Below are positions 1 to 13,055 of a stretch of DNA of 64,000 nucleotides, in pieces. Positions within the stretch are counted from its first letter, which is position 1; each line of letters begins with the position of its first letter. Origin of the DNA: Sisyra terminalis (Eukaryota > Arthropoda > Insecta > Neuroptera > Sisyridae); the NCBI GenBank assembly GCA_958496175.1, contig OY292276.1, positions 32,322,449-32,386,448 on the forward strand. The letters are read 5' to 3'. The notes below the pieces were generated by a model that saw only the letters and a program-made list of their open reading frames with translations, searched no databases and was not told where the DNA came from. A program made the translations under genes and the position numbers.

Positions 1-666
1 CATTTTCTTCTACAAAGAAGTTTTTACGTTTAAAATTCATCAAAGAAGCCAGAGGTGGTAAATCGTTCGATTGAGATATGAGAAAACCAATTCCTAAAAA
101 TAGCAAATTTTCTTCTTCCTGTTAGAAAAAAAAATGATTGATAAGAGAAAAATAATTGATTGGTACATCAAAAAAATTGTTATTTTATCGTTCAGTCCTT
201 CATCTTAATTATAAATTAATATTTAAAATTCTTATGTTTGTCTGCACTTCAAAATCTATAACTCAATTTTATTAAATAATTGTTTCAAAATGTCCGTATT
301 TTAAATTTACCGTTTTTAAAAAAAATTGTCTGTTTGTATGTTTTCGTATAACTAACGAATGGAACAAGTAATTTTAATGAAATTTGATATTGGAATACAA
401 AACAATGTTCTACTCGCTATAGAGAGGCTATATATCAATCCATAAAATTTAAAAAGGAATTTATCTCCTACGTAAAACTAAGGGATGAAAAAAATACTTT
501 TCGTAGGTATGTGATATATCGTTTTTAAAAATTATAAAACTACTTTCCCAGCACTTTCTTCGTTTCCTCAATAGCTTGGACAGGAAATTCTTCTTAAAGC
601 AAGAAAATTTTCTTTTTGGTTTGAAATACACATAAACATTTATAAACACAAACCAATATTATCGTT

Positions 667-745
667 GTTGCACATCTTGATGACTCAGTGCTTAACGTAT
701 GTGCTGTGAATATAAAGATCTTGGGTTCAAATCTCAAAGTATTGT
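667..745 (+). repeat. tRNA-derived SINE fragment of a different type
   Basis: GATGACTCAGTGCTTAACG and GGGTTCAAATCTC have A-box and B-box form at tRNA spacing (about 680 and 723). No acceptor stem closes, so this is not a tRNA gene. Confidence 0.5.
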
Positions 746-1489
746 TTTTTATTACTTTTTTTTAAAGTTATACTTTTTTAAACGCATACTAAAAGGGAAA
801 AGCAAATGGCGTTACAGAAGTTGGTTTAGGCTGTTCATTCAATATTCAATGAAAAGTACACAAATCTGGATTAAACAAGACCAAACGTACCCAATCGGGT
901 AACTCCTGTTATATATAAAATATTAATCAACCAACAACGCGAGATAATGACTGTATTTTTGAAAACTAAAATTATTTTGTTTTGCTTTTAAGTTTGACCA
1001 ATTAATCTTCCGTTTACTAGCAACGAATAAGCTATTTGTTTAAGTTTGAATCAATTTTTTTTTTATTTATGGCTGAGCTTAAATAGAGATTATATAAGAA
1101 TTGGAAAATGTTGGTGTATATGTAGTAAACCCACATTTTTGATATCCGATTAAAACACAACCTCCCTCCCCACTGCGAGGGGGGCACTGCAATCATCCCA
1201 AAAGTGGATCGGAGATCAGAAACCAGATCGATTTAAATGAAATAAATTATTCTCTGATCCCATATAAATATTCATAAAATAGATTTTTTAGGTTTTTTAG
1301 GGTCAATTTAATATATTGTTTTTCAATTGTTCATTGTAATGTTTATTTATTAAATTATTTGAACTTTTGTTGCAATTATCATAGAATTGTCATTTATGTT
1401 AATTTAATTTTATTATTTTTTTAAGTCATAAATTGTATATCGTTTTATTTTTTATATGTTTATGTAATTTTATAATATTTATATGTATT
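746..1489. other. AT-rich DNA without recognised gene
   Basis: Apart from a short GC-rich patch (CTCCCTCCCCACTGCGAGGG, 1163-1190), I see no coding or RNA feature. Confidence 0.5.
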
Positions 1490-1555
1490 AGATGCCTGAG
1501 GAAGTTACGATACGTGACGAAACGTACTGGAATTGAAAAACAATAAATTAAATTG
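1490..1555 (+). repeat. Retroelement 3'-end-like sequence with decayed hammerhead-type core
   Basis: The stretch CCTGAGGA, GTTAC-GATAC-GTGAC (a five-pair stem-loop), then GAAACGTACTGG has the same order as the motif near 51.56 kb. The core is CTGAGGA rather than CTGATGA, and no stem I is visible. A-rich sequence follows. Motifs of the form CTGANGA...GAAACG are common near ends of Penelope-like and other retroelements. Confidence 0.35.
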
Positions 1556-1599
1556 ATTCAAAAAAAAACCTAAAATTTTTTTTTATTTATATGTAATAA

Positions 1600-3635
1600 A
1601 TATCTATCATCTTAATAAACATCAGTTCAAAATATTAAACCGATTCACTTAAATTCATGTTGGTAAAGAGAGAGAGAGGAATGATTGTAAATGCATACGG
1701 CAGAATAAAAAGCAAATACTCGTATAATAATCAATACCAATTTATATCATTTATTTATTCTGTCAGAATTGACTGTAAATATTTCACGAGTAGCAACTAG
1801 TAGCTAATAACTATAAGGATACAAATTTTGTTAAGGAAAAAAGGTGTAAAGGTTGCAAAGGATTTATTTTCCTTATTAAATCGCCAATAAAAACTATTCA
1901 CGAAGACGTGTTAAACACTAGTTTAAGCAACGCCTTGGACAATATGGAAACTTGAAAAGCTTGAAAAAATTAGTTGCAAGCTGAAAATGAAACATATCAA
2001 TTTGAAAGAAGATTGCAATATGATTTTAGAATCACTGATTAACGGGTAAGTGGTTTGAATTAATGAACAATTCTATTTAATTTGTAAATGGCTATGGTAT
2101 TTAACTCTTTGCTTTACTCTTATTTGATTTAACGTAAGAGCTTTTTTTAAAACAATTTCGAGGCATAGCGCCTGACAATTGCTTATTGAAAATTGAATCA
2201 AATACTAAGGATAATAATTGTACCTTGGCATAAATTCGAAATTAAACATTAAAGATGATAGACATTCGAATGTACAAGAACAAAAAATAAGCTGTGGGCA
2301 GATCTGAAGGGTTTGATATTTATTTAAAAATACTTATTTCTATTTTGAGAATCACAAATTATATTTCCTCTTAAAATTATTTTCTGTGAAATATTTGTTT
2401 TATATAAATAATTTTAAATGAATTGATTGTTCACAGTTTTATTTTCACATACTCATAAAAATTTGTGAACGATTTCAAGATACTGTGTATTTAAATTGAG
2501 ATTAAACTTTTATCGTAACATTCAGCAATGAAGAATACGTAGAGCTGTGTATAATATTTAAATAAAAATCCGTACACCTTCAAGTATATTTTTTATGATC
2601 GTTTCTCGGATGTATATTTTCGCACTTAGTAACAAGCGGCATTGAGAAAGTATACATTTCCCAAGAAGACAGTTTAATTTTCTAACCGTCGTTTTCCTTG
2701 ACAAGCTATTACAATTTTACACGCCCGTATATAAAATGTATAAATAACCCACTTTATCTGTCCATTTGAAACATGAGTACCAGGGATTTAGAAATTGGAA
2801 TTATCTTTACCTATTGTTCGCTCCCTATGTACTTACCTTCGGTAAAATCTATGAGATGAAGTTAAAAATATTAATTTATCTTGAAATGTTTCATTTTTTT
2901 CTAACGAAACATTTTCATTAATAATCAAAAATAATAGATGATATTGAAATTTCTTTCCATTTTAAATACAAACTCTTTCAAGGGCAGAATTGTAATTAAA
3001 ATCTTGGTGTTAACGAAAGCTAACCAAAAATGAATCTGTAGGTCACGACTACATTTAAGCTTGTAACGAATATTCGGCTAATATTCGACATAATCAGCAT
3101 AATCAACAATATCGAATATCCTATTTGATCGAATTCGGAATATTCAAGAAAGATGTTTTGTTGTAATCTGATAATTAAACTTTTGAAATAAAAAAAATAG
3201 TTTCTCAATGTTTTAATACATTTTTTTAAATAATATTAAAAGTTTAAGTGGAAAAGTTGAAAATACGTATGGACACACGTAGGTAGTTATTCTTCTTCGA
3301 ACAAGTCTAGTTTCTTTCTGGAAATAAATTTCAACTATTCTTGATTTATAACTAGAATTGTTTACCATTCCTCTTATGGTGACAAAGGTAGAACGTATGA
3401 TACGGTGATATGTATTTACTACTATATTCAAAAATATTGTTTCAAATGAGTATAGTTTAAGTTGAAATGCATCAATTATTATCATTATTATGATAGAATT
3501 ACTTTTTATTATATTTTTGACTAACAGTTTATTTGAGCATTCCTGTCTCCGAAATTTTATATCTCAGCTGAGTTCATTTACACGCATACTTACTCATGAT
3601 ATATATATGAAAAAGAGGCATACTGAGAAGCGAAA
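1600..3635. other. AT-rich intergenic DNA
   Basis: Short open frames only. A 25-bp stretch near 1771 (TGACTGTAAATATTTCACGA) recurs with changes near 6199, probably a fragment of an old repeat. Confidence 0.5.
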
Positions 3636-4112
3636 TACCGTCTTTTTCCGAAAATAACACACTGTCTTACTTTCTTTTTTGGTTCAAAATACCCGCCATG
3701 ACTTATTTTCGGGGGAGGCCAAGTACTGGCTGAATTCCAAACTAGTAAACCTCTATTTCGACCCCTCAACAATGATGACAGCATATAATCAACCCAGTTT
3801 CTTATAACTACTTGGGTGCACCAGGTTTTTTTTACTTTCATTGACATAAATTCCTGAAACGTGTAAATCTGGTATTTTTTACCTATAGAGATTAAAAATG
3901 ACGAATCGCCAAAATACAGGTAACACGTGTACTATCGTAACCGCTAGAAGGAACGTAAATTGAACCGTCATTTGAGCTTCTTTCTTTTTTTCACATTATT
4001 GTAACTATGGCTTATTTTCGGGGGATGGCCGATTTAATTTATTAAAAAAAGTTCCGAAAATCATGATATGGCTTATTTTCGGGGGATGCCTTAATTTCGG
4101 AAAAAGACGGTA
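3636..4112. mobile_element. Mariner/Tc1-style MITE with internal GGCTTATTTTCGGGGG repeats
   Basis: The ends are TACCGTCTTTTTCCGAAA and TTTCGGAAAAAGACGGTA, perfect inverted repeats bounded by TA. Inside, variants of GGCTTATTTTCGGGGGATG occur three times, near 3699, 4010 and 4072. No transposase is encoded. The TA boundary suggests the Tc1/mariner superfamily. Confidence 0.85.
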
Positions 4113-4286
4113 TGTACTGGATATAGGTAAATATTTCGGTTTTTATTTATATTTATACTTGGTTGTGATATTTTTTAGAATGTGAAGATTAAGTACGTTT
4201 TTAAACATTTTTTTTAAGTTATACTTCTTTAGCAGCGTTATTAAAAAATGATCAGAGTGATTTTTTAATGAAAGGTAAAGCTGTTG

Positions 4287-4370
4287 CTACTGTAGGAAAT
4301 TGCTCGCAAATGGTTAGCGAACAACTTCAGACCGAAGTTGGTCAATTTTGCGAGCGATTTTGATAGTACT
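4287..4370. repeat. Compact nested hairpin
   Basis: Outer arms are GCTCGCAAA and TTTTGCGAGC, flanked by TACTGTAGGAAATT and its imperfect complement. An inner hairpin is ACAACTTC-AGACC-GAAGTTGGT. The whole segment can fold on itself and may be a very small MITE. Confidence 0.5.
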
Positions 4371-7300
4371 TAAAAACGCAGTCGAGTTTATTAAGTCGAT
4401 CGCTAGCACATATTTTTTTTGTGGGAGGGGAAACCAACCTGAAATGATCAACGACAACATTACAATGACCATCAATTGTTATTTTAAATTTAAATTATCA
4501 ATATCATCGAAATTAACATTTTCAATTTTTATAGTTTGAACCATATCAATATTAATACACAAAAGTTTAAATACATTTAAAAAAATGTATTTTCTTGAAA
4601 TTATATGAACATTTTTATTTGATGACGACAAATAAGTATAACTTTTTCCGCGCGGACATAAGTATACACACCATTTTTTTTTTGCAATAAAAATAGTGTA
4701 AAACAGTCAAAAACATACTTAATCTTCACATTCTTAAAAAAAATAGAATAATAGAAGTAGCACGATTTAGACCGTTTTTTAATATTTTTTATTGCAAAAA
4801 AAACGGTCAAAAACATAATTCGAATGATACAAATGATTAAGATTCAACGATAAGCATTCAGCGAATAAAATATCTGAAAATATTTTCAATGAAGTCTTAG
4901 TCAAAAGATCAAATTTCTAATTTTATCATTTAAGTCCCCAAAAATTTTAAGAAATATTTTTTTCAAATCAATAACCATAGCTGCCATATTACATAGTGAT
5001 TTAATCCTATACATAATAGAACAGTAAATTTAACGTATTTAATATTCATAAATATTATTAAGTATTACATATTCTCCGTGCAACGCTTTGGAACTGATCG
5101 ATCCTGAAAGTATAAATTCTGCTGAAAAATTGGAGACTAATAAATAAAGATTTTAGTCTCAACACTTCAACATAAGTTAAATTTTAATTCCTGGCTAGCC
5201 GACATCATTAATATTAATAGCACAGTTCCCGTTGTACTGGTCATCGATATGTTAAACAGTTGCCTACTGATGGTTTAGTTTTCACCAGAATTTTTGTAAT
5301 TATGGATTTCCGAGTTATACGCAGGAAGTTTCAATTCTCAAATTTGCCCAGGTTGAGACCTAAACGAAAAGAATATATTCCAACATTTATTAGTGCCTAC
5401 AGGTACTATAAATTCCAACATAAAGGAAGTCAAAGACTGACTTTCGTATATTCTAAATAAATTAAATATTTTTAATTATACCATTTTTTTAACAAAATCT
5501 TCTTCAACATTTCCCTCTTATAGAGAAAATAAAAAAAGATATCGTCACGATCTTCCGAGTGCCGTATGTCGAGTTTTATATCTCAAAAACACTTCTTTAT
5601 AGAAACCTTTTATATAGAACATATCACTTGGAATTCAAATAATTCTGAATATATTTTATGTCACAACAGATTAGCATTGTGATAATTTAAGTAGGACATA
5701 GGTGATTACTTACAAAATTACAATACAGTTGAAATGGTGAAAATATAAAATAAAGAATACATATGTTTTTTTTTGCTTAAATCATCTTTAAACTCCTTTC
5801 GATAATGCAAAAAAATATTTAAGAAAATATTATACTTCAAAGCTCGGGATGTTCCATATTACCCAAAATTACACCTCCCACTTTGATATACAACTAAACA
5901 GCTTACGATTTACATTAATTGGCTATTATCTCCTTAATATCAATGGTAAAATCATACTAAGATTCAGTTAATAAATTATTTTTTTTACTTTTTGATGCAT
6001 TTTATCAATACAAGCAAAGTTTTTAAAAATAAAATTTATCTATTTTTATTTTCTCCTTTTTAGTCTTTCAATATATTTTTAATATCAATTTTATCAATTA
6101 TTGTCTCAAATTTGAACTAATTAATTGATATCATTTGTTTCAACTGTCAATTTCATTTCATTCAATTGCCAATGTTTGCCATTTATTAGTTGTGTTGACT
6201 GTAAATATTTTACGGGTAGTTAATTTAAGCTAATATTAAATATTATTTGCAACATAAAGTATACTAAACATGCTAACTTCAACAATCCCTTAAAATTGGC
6301 TCACTTTTACATGCGTCTTTGAAAGTAGGCAACAAGAGTTTTTTTTTAAAACTAAATGTTTTTTTAAAGTAGAAATACTTGGCGATTTTTAATTTTTTCG
6401 ACGGATTTATCTTTTGTTATCAATAGTAAGCAGGTGTGCCAAAATTCAGCACGATAAAGTGCTGGGAAGTAGGTGAAAAATAAGATTGTCAGTTCCGTAC
6501 CTTACAAACTAACGACCAAGTGACCTTATCGGGAAGTATAGTTAAAAAAATGGTTCATAAAGCAACAGAAGTTATTATACAGCCAGACACATTTTCCGAG
6601 TAATTTAGGAACTCTTTGAGCTATTTACCTGAATATTTTTTTTATTGTTATTATTGTTTGTAGTTCAAAAAAGTTCCATTTAAGTCAATGTATAATGAAT
6701 TAATAAGTGTTAAATTGAATATTTCTATATATTGAATAAAAGCAATAAATCTAAACAAATTTTTATAATTATAAAAATTCGGAACATTGTTAATAACTAA
6801 AAACTCATATCACCTTCTTTTAAACAATTATAATTTTTTACTATACAAAAACTTTATTTTTGAAATATTAGGAATGAAAAACAATTTTCAATTTATTTAT
6901 CACAAAAACAAATCATACTATATAATATATCCAATTAAATAAATAAAGAGAAACCACAAACATTTTTAGTTAATGAAAATTGCTAGCGTCTTCGTTTATG
7001 GCTGCTTAACAGAGCAATAATTATGATAATAAGGCTAAATTCATTTTGCGATTTATTTTATTAGCTCGTGGTAATTTATGAGTTTACAGAATTCAAATTA
7101 GAGAATTCATTCAAACATTTATATTACGACACATTACCCCAAAATGGGATAGCGAATTTCGAAATTATGATACAGAAATTATTACTGTTCTCGTATATAT
7201 GTATAGGTATATCTTCTGGTGAAATACACTACATATAAAAGATGAACTTCAGTTTAAAGGACTAAGATAATTTCATCAAAGACAATTTAGACATACGTTC

Positions 7301-8289
7301 TTGTTATTGCTCTTCCTATTATTATTACTATCCTGGAAGCCAAATGTAATTCATCTCTATACCACTAGACAATTAAATGATATACGTCTGATATAAATAA
7401 GAGAGATTATTCCTCTTCAGTCAGCTTTTGTAGGATTGGAGTAGAAAACAATCATGAAATTTTAGCCATTAAAAGCAGATATGTGGCGATGAGTATGAAA
7501 TGACAAATTTAAATATCAAATGTTTTTAACAAACAAATACGTTGAATGTTAAATGAATAATTCCTTATGTAAAGAATTTTTAATTGAAAAATAAAAACAA
7601 GCATAAATTGAAACATAGAACTAAAAATAATAAACTCAAACATTTCACATACATACTTGAAAATTATGAGCTCAAATTCCTAAACAACAAACGTGAGGAC
7701 ATTTATAAAGGACATATATTTCAAGCCACTTAATATACTCGTACTCATACTTAAACTCATACACAGAATTAATAGAATAATAATATCAATATGATCAACT
7801 CTGAAGCTGGCAAAGACGGTTTTAATAGTATTGAAATATATAATCAAGTTTGGTCAATTTGTTCACCAACGATTAAAAAGGAGATTCTCAGTTCGAAACG
7901 TTTTTCTTTCTTTATATTTATGACCAGTCCATATTTTTCACAGAATTGTTCGGTATTTACAATAACTAGTTTTTTTAGATAGGGTATCAGGTATGTATTG
8001 AAGTTATCAAACGGTTACTGTATAAATCAAACAGAATATAGCGATAGCGACAGTAACGCCAAAAGTAATGAAAATATAGAAAAACATCTATTAATAAAAA
8101 TACTAAAGTATTACCACATATGCTTTTGACGCTTGGTTCCTAAAAACCCGACAAACAAAAGATTGAACTTTGGGAACCTTTGAACTATGGATATGTACAT
8201 TGAAATACATAAAAAGTCTCATGGACGGAGAAAAAAAAACAATAAATCATTGAGGAAACATTAAGCATATATGATAGACCCATGAGTAG
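4371..8289. other. AT-rich intergenic DNA
   Basis: AGAATGTGAAGATTAAGTAC near 4177 faces its complement near 4711, a possible decayed fold-back. Otherwise no supported feature; the short ORFs lack family signals. Confidence 0.45.
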
Positions 8290-8510
8290 AATAACCATAT
8301 TATACTTGCGGTATTATGGACATATGGCTAGGAAAATTGGTGAAATAGAACTACTAATAGTTGAAAATGAAATGGAAGGGAACCATGGGAGAGGAAGCTC
8401 TCCCACATGTTCTGATGTTCTGACCGGGTAAAGTAGCTTACTGGTCACTCATTGCCGCTCATCTAGTACAGGACAGGGAAACATGGAAGATGATATCATA
8501 AAACTTATTG
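8290..8510 (+). pseudogene. Non-LTR retrotransposon remnant (end of reverse transcriptase ORF)
   Basis: One frame gives LRYYGHMARKIGEIELLIVE, then EMEGNHGRGSSPT. After a frameshift another gives AYWSLIAAHLVQDRETWKMI. This is the typical tail of LINE polyproteins of the LR.FGHV.R..........G...G.R.RGR.P type, followed by an A......R..WR motif. Only about 200 bp survives. Confidence 0.7.
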
Positions 8511-8730
8511 TAGTGAAAGGACCAACAAAAGAGATTAAATTGGCCCCAATTCAAAAAAATAGGGGATGTAAACTAAATTTGGAATAGAATCCATTAAAAT
8601 ACGTTGATTCGAAAATCTTTCGATCTTTTTCAATTCGAAAAAGGATGCTAACTATAAGTTTATTGTAGTCGTAATGTTCGTAAAATTCGAATAATTAGGG
8701 TGTAACATAAGCTTAAAAGACCATTTCCTT

Positions 8731-8913
8731 CATTCATCCATTGACTACTGTCCAGAAAATCTTGGTACTGTTAGCGAGGAGCAAGGGGAAAGATATAATA
8801 ATGATTTCAAAGAAACAGAAAAAAAATATCCGGAAAGGAGAAACACAAAAATGATTACTGCTGGATGTAAAAAGGTGCGATGCACAATGAGCTCAAAACA
8901 GAAAAAGCACTAA
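8731..8913 (+). pseudogene. Remnant of a widespread repetitive ORF (SEEQGERF...MEKRY-like)
   Basis: An open stretch of 60 codons reads IDYCPENLGTVSEEQGERYN, then FKETEKKYPERRN and CKKVRCTMSSKQKKH. I recall similar multi-copy invertebrate ORFs with the pattern F..NLG..SEEQGERFHQD...MEKRYQGRW. No start codon or upstream part is preserved, so this is a fragment of a mobile or multicopy gene. The class of the parent element is unknown to me. Confidence 0.5.
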
Positions 8914-11900
8914 AAGAAGTTTAGATAGAAAGCACAAACGTCTTTATAAGGTCTTACAATTTGATAATTATGTTAAATGTCTATTTTTAATTAATTTTAT
9001 TAATTTTATTTTAAAAACTTTGTGTTACTTATCCAATGAAAAAAAAAATTGTTTTAAACATTGCATTTTTGCCTCTTATTCCTTTAAACTTTGTCACTTA
9101 TTCCTAATATGTTACCACATTTTGTGGGAAAACTTACATGATGGATGAAAAAGGATTTCATGAAATAAGCGTAAAAAATATATTGAAATGACCTATTATA
9201 GCCGAAACAATTTTTAAAAAATATTTTTGCAGACCTGGTTTGTTGAAACGATTTATGGTGAATAATTCAACGAGTTTCTTTCATAAATAAATCGACACAA
9301 TTTTAAAATAAGAAGCGATATTTACTCTGTTATAATAATCCTTTGCTACTCTTTCTGCATTTGCTAAATTTAGAAATAAATATTCCTGAAATCCTATCAC
9401 CATTTCGAAATATTGCGAAGATTGGTTTTAATTTAATGACGTATGGGAAATTAGATCTTTTAAGTCGCGGTATTGTTCAAAGTAATACTTTCGTAATTAG
9501 ATTTATTAGTAACATTTCCACAAAATATGTATTAAATTTTAAAAATACAAATTCAGTTAATAATGAAAGTCAAATTCAAATGGTCGCTATGCATTTTTCA
9601 AAACAAATCATAGACAACATGAAATAGCAAATCACAGGGATTAATGAGTATAAATAATGTATAAGTGTAGGTGACGTGAATAAACAATTGCAGACTATGC
9701 CAAAATTAATTTATTTAAAAACGCATTTTTTCATAATTTTTTAAATTTTTTTTTGTTATTCTCTTTTTCAAGGCGGAGACGAATCCAAAAAATTATAGAT
9801 CATGAAAATCAGTTCAGCCATTCTTGAGTTATTAATAATCTAACTAACATGACTTCGTTTTATATATGTTTAAATATATTTAACATTGTATATTTTAGCA
9901 TTATATGATAGCAAAATCAGAATAAAATAACAAAATATAAATTTTAAACAAAGAATAAAGCAAGCAACTTTAAAAACGAAAAACGAAATTTTATCTCTAG
10001 AGCTTCAAACATAATTTAATCAAAATTCTTGAATTTAACTAAAATATATGAACTTTAAAACCTCTGTACTTTGACTTTTTCATATTAAGTTCACAAATGA
10101 AAAAAATACATAACTTCATTTTATTCAACATTTCCTGGAAATTGAGCTCATCATTGTTCTACTACCAACGAATATTGGAATTATTTTAGAAAGACTATTT
10201 TTTCTCTGTAGTACCTACTAAAATCATAATCAAAAAAATATTTTTTCATAAGCAAATATTGGCTAAAAATACAATTTGAGCTAGTTAATACATTTCAGAG
10301 GAATCAATTTACTTGGTATTCTATTCTTCTTTACCGTTATTTTTTATTTTTGTTTGAAATTATTATTGTTACTTTCTTCTATAGTTTTCTTTTTCAAAAA
10401 CAAACTAGTGTGGTTTACTCTGAAAACTCATTCTTCAAAAACATCCCTGTTTCCCCCTGATGCCGCTTCACTCCTCTCTAGCGAGATAAACTTATTACAT
10501 TTGCAAAAGAGAAAAGTTTTTACATTTTGCCTCCAAAACCCCAAATTTCAATTATTATGTTTCTTTTCTCGTTTATAAAAGCGTAGGTATATACTTACAA
10601 TACGACTGTGAAAAATATAAATGTTGCGCGTGAAAAATACAAACTGAAATCATTTTCATTCAAATAAAAATGCAACAAAGTTATCATTTGAATTTATTAT
10701 TCTGTTCTCACCCTTGTTTTCTTCGCCAGCTGAACATTAATTTCAATTTTTCATATTAATTAATATATCAGGATTTACAACTAAGAAATAAAATTAAAAA
10801 ACACAAATGCAATTTCTACTTTGTTAATTACGTGCATTTTATTGCCACATGAGAATGCATTTATTTCGAATGCATTGGACATTTTATATATATATATACA
10901 TACATAAGAGAATGTGTGTTTTTCTGTAGCCATGTGAGCATTCCGCTTTTCTCATTCCTTTATTACACACATAGTTTTTCCTTTGGGAGTTGTGTCTCAT
11001 GTTTTCCTCGAGAGGGTTGACGAAGCTTGGCGAAATACTCTTTCCAATATATCTCATCCTCAAATAAATGTCTCGTCATTAGGGAAACTAATGGCAATGA
11101 TTTGTACGTCACGCAAAAATACACGACAAAACGAATAAACCAACGCCGTTTTAGATTAAATTTTCGTGGATTTATTTTCAACATATTGATAACATGTACA
11201 TGTTAATTAATTAATTTTCATTTGATTTTAGGTATGGACTAATGAGAACATATATTTATCAATACATTAAGTTTTTTTCGTTTTGTACCAATTTGTTTTT
11301 ACTTTCATTAAGCTTAAGCCTCAGCTCTTTGTTTTAAAACAAATTAAATTTTAATCCCATATGGAGTAGCATTTTCTTTCACATAGAAACACACTCAAAT
11401 AATAATAATCTGAAAAAGCTAATTTGTTTGTAATTAAAATAATCTTTGTTCGGAAAAATGCTGGTTTTTTATTCAAAATTGATAAAGTACATCATGCTGT
11501 AATAGCCATTTAACTTTATAGATCTTGAAATTTTCCGCGTTTTTCTTTTCCATTCTTATTTGTTTGATAAATGCAATTTAAATGCTCATTTTTTTCATCG
11601 TCATGTCGCATGAGAGAAATATCAAGTTTCTAACAACATTCCATTTTATTTTTATTTTCATGCTCAACTTTTTATATTTACTGAATGCAAAATGTGAATG
11701 TGTCTATTACTAGAAATGAATAGAGAGTAATTTTAACTTTCCCTGTTCACGTTTTTCTCCTGCTTTCAAGGAATTTTATTCCTGGTTTTTATCTCTTTTC
11801 TGGTAACTGGCTTTTTTGTGTTTCGGCAAATATAGGATGATTGTCTCGTTTATTGGTAGATGGGTGGAATCCTAATCCGCCAGGAAGTTAATTCGAAATT

Positions 11901-12055
11901 ATATTTTTCTAGTGCACCCGTTTAGGGGTTGGCTTAAAAATAATGCTTTTACAATAAGAATATTTGTGAAGTTTTCTTGTTTATTAAGGTTCTCAAATTT
12001 TTAAAAATTTGATTAAAAAACCGAATTTTTTAACTTTTTTCTAGATTACCTGTAA
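8914..12055. other. AT-rich intergenic DNA with one island
   Basis: A 94-codon frame at 9343-9627 has no recognised domain and no supporting splice context, so it is not called. The island at 10.93 kb is listed separately. Confidence 0.45.
10930..11190. promoter_or_regulatory. Less AT-rich island, possible conserved non-coding element
   Basis: It contains TTTTCCTCGAGAGGGTTGAC, GAAGCTTGGCGAAATAC and TTGTACGTCACGCAAAAATA in an otherwise AT-rich desert. A 73-codon minus-strand frame spans it but has no recognisable domain. Confidence 0.2.
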
Positions 12056-12063
12056 CCTAGATT

Positions 12064-12389
12064 ATGGTTCCTAACCTTGGGTTCGCGTACCAGTACCGGT
12101 ACACGGACAAGCAGCTACCGGTACGTGAATGGTTTTACAGTTTAAAACAAAAATCAATTAAAAATCTGTATTGATTCATTTTATGTACTGATAGTTGCGC
12201 TACGAATCAATGGGAACATTTTCCGCTAAAACAGCAGCGAGACGCCAAGTTGCCCGTGATAGTCCATTGTTTTTCCCATATTTTCCATTGCGTTTTATTC
12301 CCCATTTCAAAATTGTAGGTCTACCGGTACACCATCAAATCGTTTACAAGATATAGGTACGGTACTATAAAAAGGTTGAGAACCCCTGA
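12064..12389. mobile_element. Non-autonomous hAT element with 8-bp target duplication
   Basis: The right end, read inward, is CAGGGGTTCTCAACCTTTTT, a classic hAT terminus. The left end, TGGTTCCTAACCTTGGGTT, is its decayed partner. CCTAGATT (12056-12063) and CCTAGATA (12390-12397) form an 8-bp duplication with one mismatch. The interior is rich in TACCGGTAC-type motifs and has no ORF. Confidence 0.85.
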
Positions 12390-12883
12390 CCTAGATAATC
12401 TAGCACGAAAGTAAGACTTCAAGATGTAGTTACATTTGAGTCTAATACGTACTACTACAATCTTTTAAAGCTGTTTTGGTCACTTACTTATTAGAACCTA
12501 TAGGGTACTTCCCGAAGTTTAAGAAAACTGAAATTTCGTTTACAGATTAGGGTTTGTACAAAACAACAGAAAAATTAAGAAATCTGCTTCTTTCCCTATT
12601 AAACTCCCATTAAAAGATAAATTTAATACATAGTGATTAACAATGTCATCTAGTCTAGATACGAGATAAGATATTTTTTAAGAAGTATGCGAGGTTACTT
12701 TAGCTCCATCAAGTAAACACTACACTTTTGGAAATTGTAAAAAATAACTATGAAATATTTTTGTGTTTTTGGTCATTCAAGAGTTCTGGGAAAAAAGATT
12801 GTCGCTTGCTTGTTATCTAAAAAACCCAATATAATGCTAAGTTGATGGTTTGGCCTTTTCTATAAATATTAATGTTTTCAGTC

Positions 12884-13055
12884 TAATAGTGGCCGAGTGG
12901 TCTAGATACCCACTCCAAAACTGGTAGGTTTTGGATTCAATCCTCGTATCGATGAAGTTTTTATATTTCTCGATTACGAATTTTTATTAGCCCTAGAGTC
13001 GCTAAAAACCGTATTAGTTATAAAGCGATGGTAAATAACAATTAATAATATTAAT
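12884..13055 (+). repeat. tRNA-Ser-like SINE, copy A
   Basis: An A-box-like stretch (AGTGGCCGAGTGGTCTAG) and a B-box-like stretch (GGATTCAATCC) stand at tRNA spacing. A non-tRNA body follows (TTTCTCGATTACGAATTTTT, then CTAGAGTCGCTAAAAACC, then GATGGTAAATAACAATTAA) that is shared with the copies at 14.26 and 17.37 kb. Confidence 0.85.

Noticed and set aside
667..745. Functional tRNA gene
   Set aside because: A and B boxes are present but the acceptor and anticodon stems do not close.
9343..9627. 94-codon open frame, plus strand
   Set aside because: No recognisable domain, composition like the AT-rich surroundings, begins at a non-ATG codon, and no splice context supports it.
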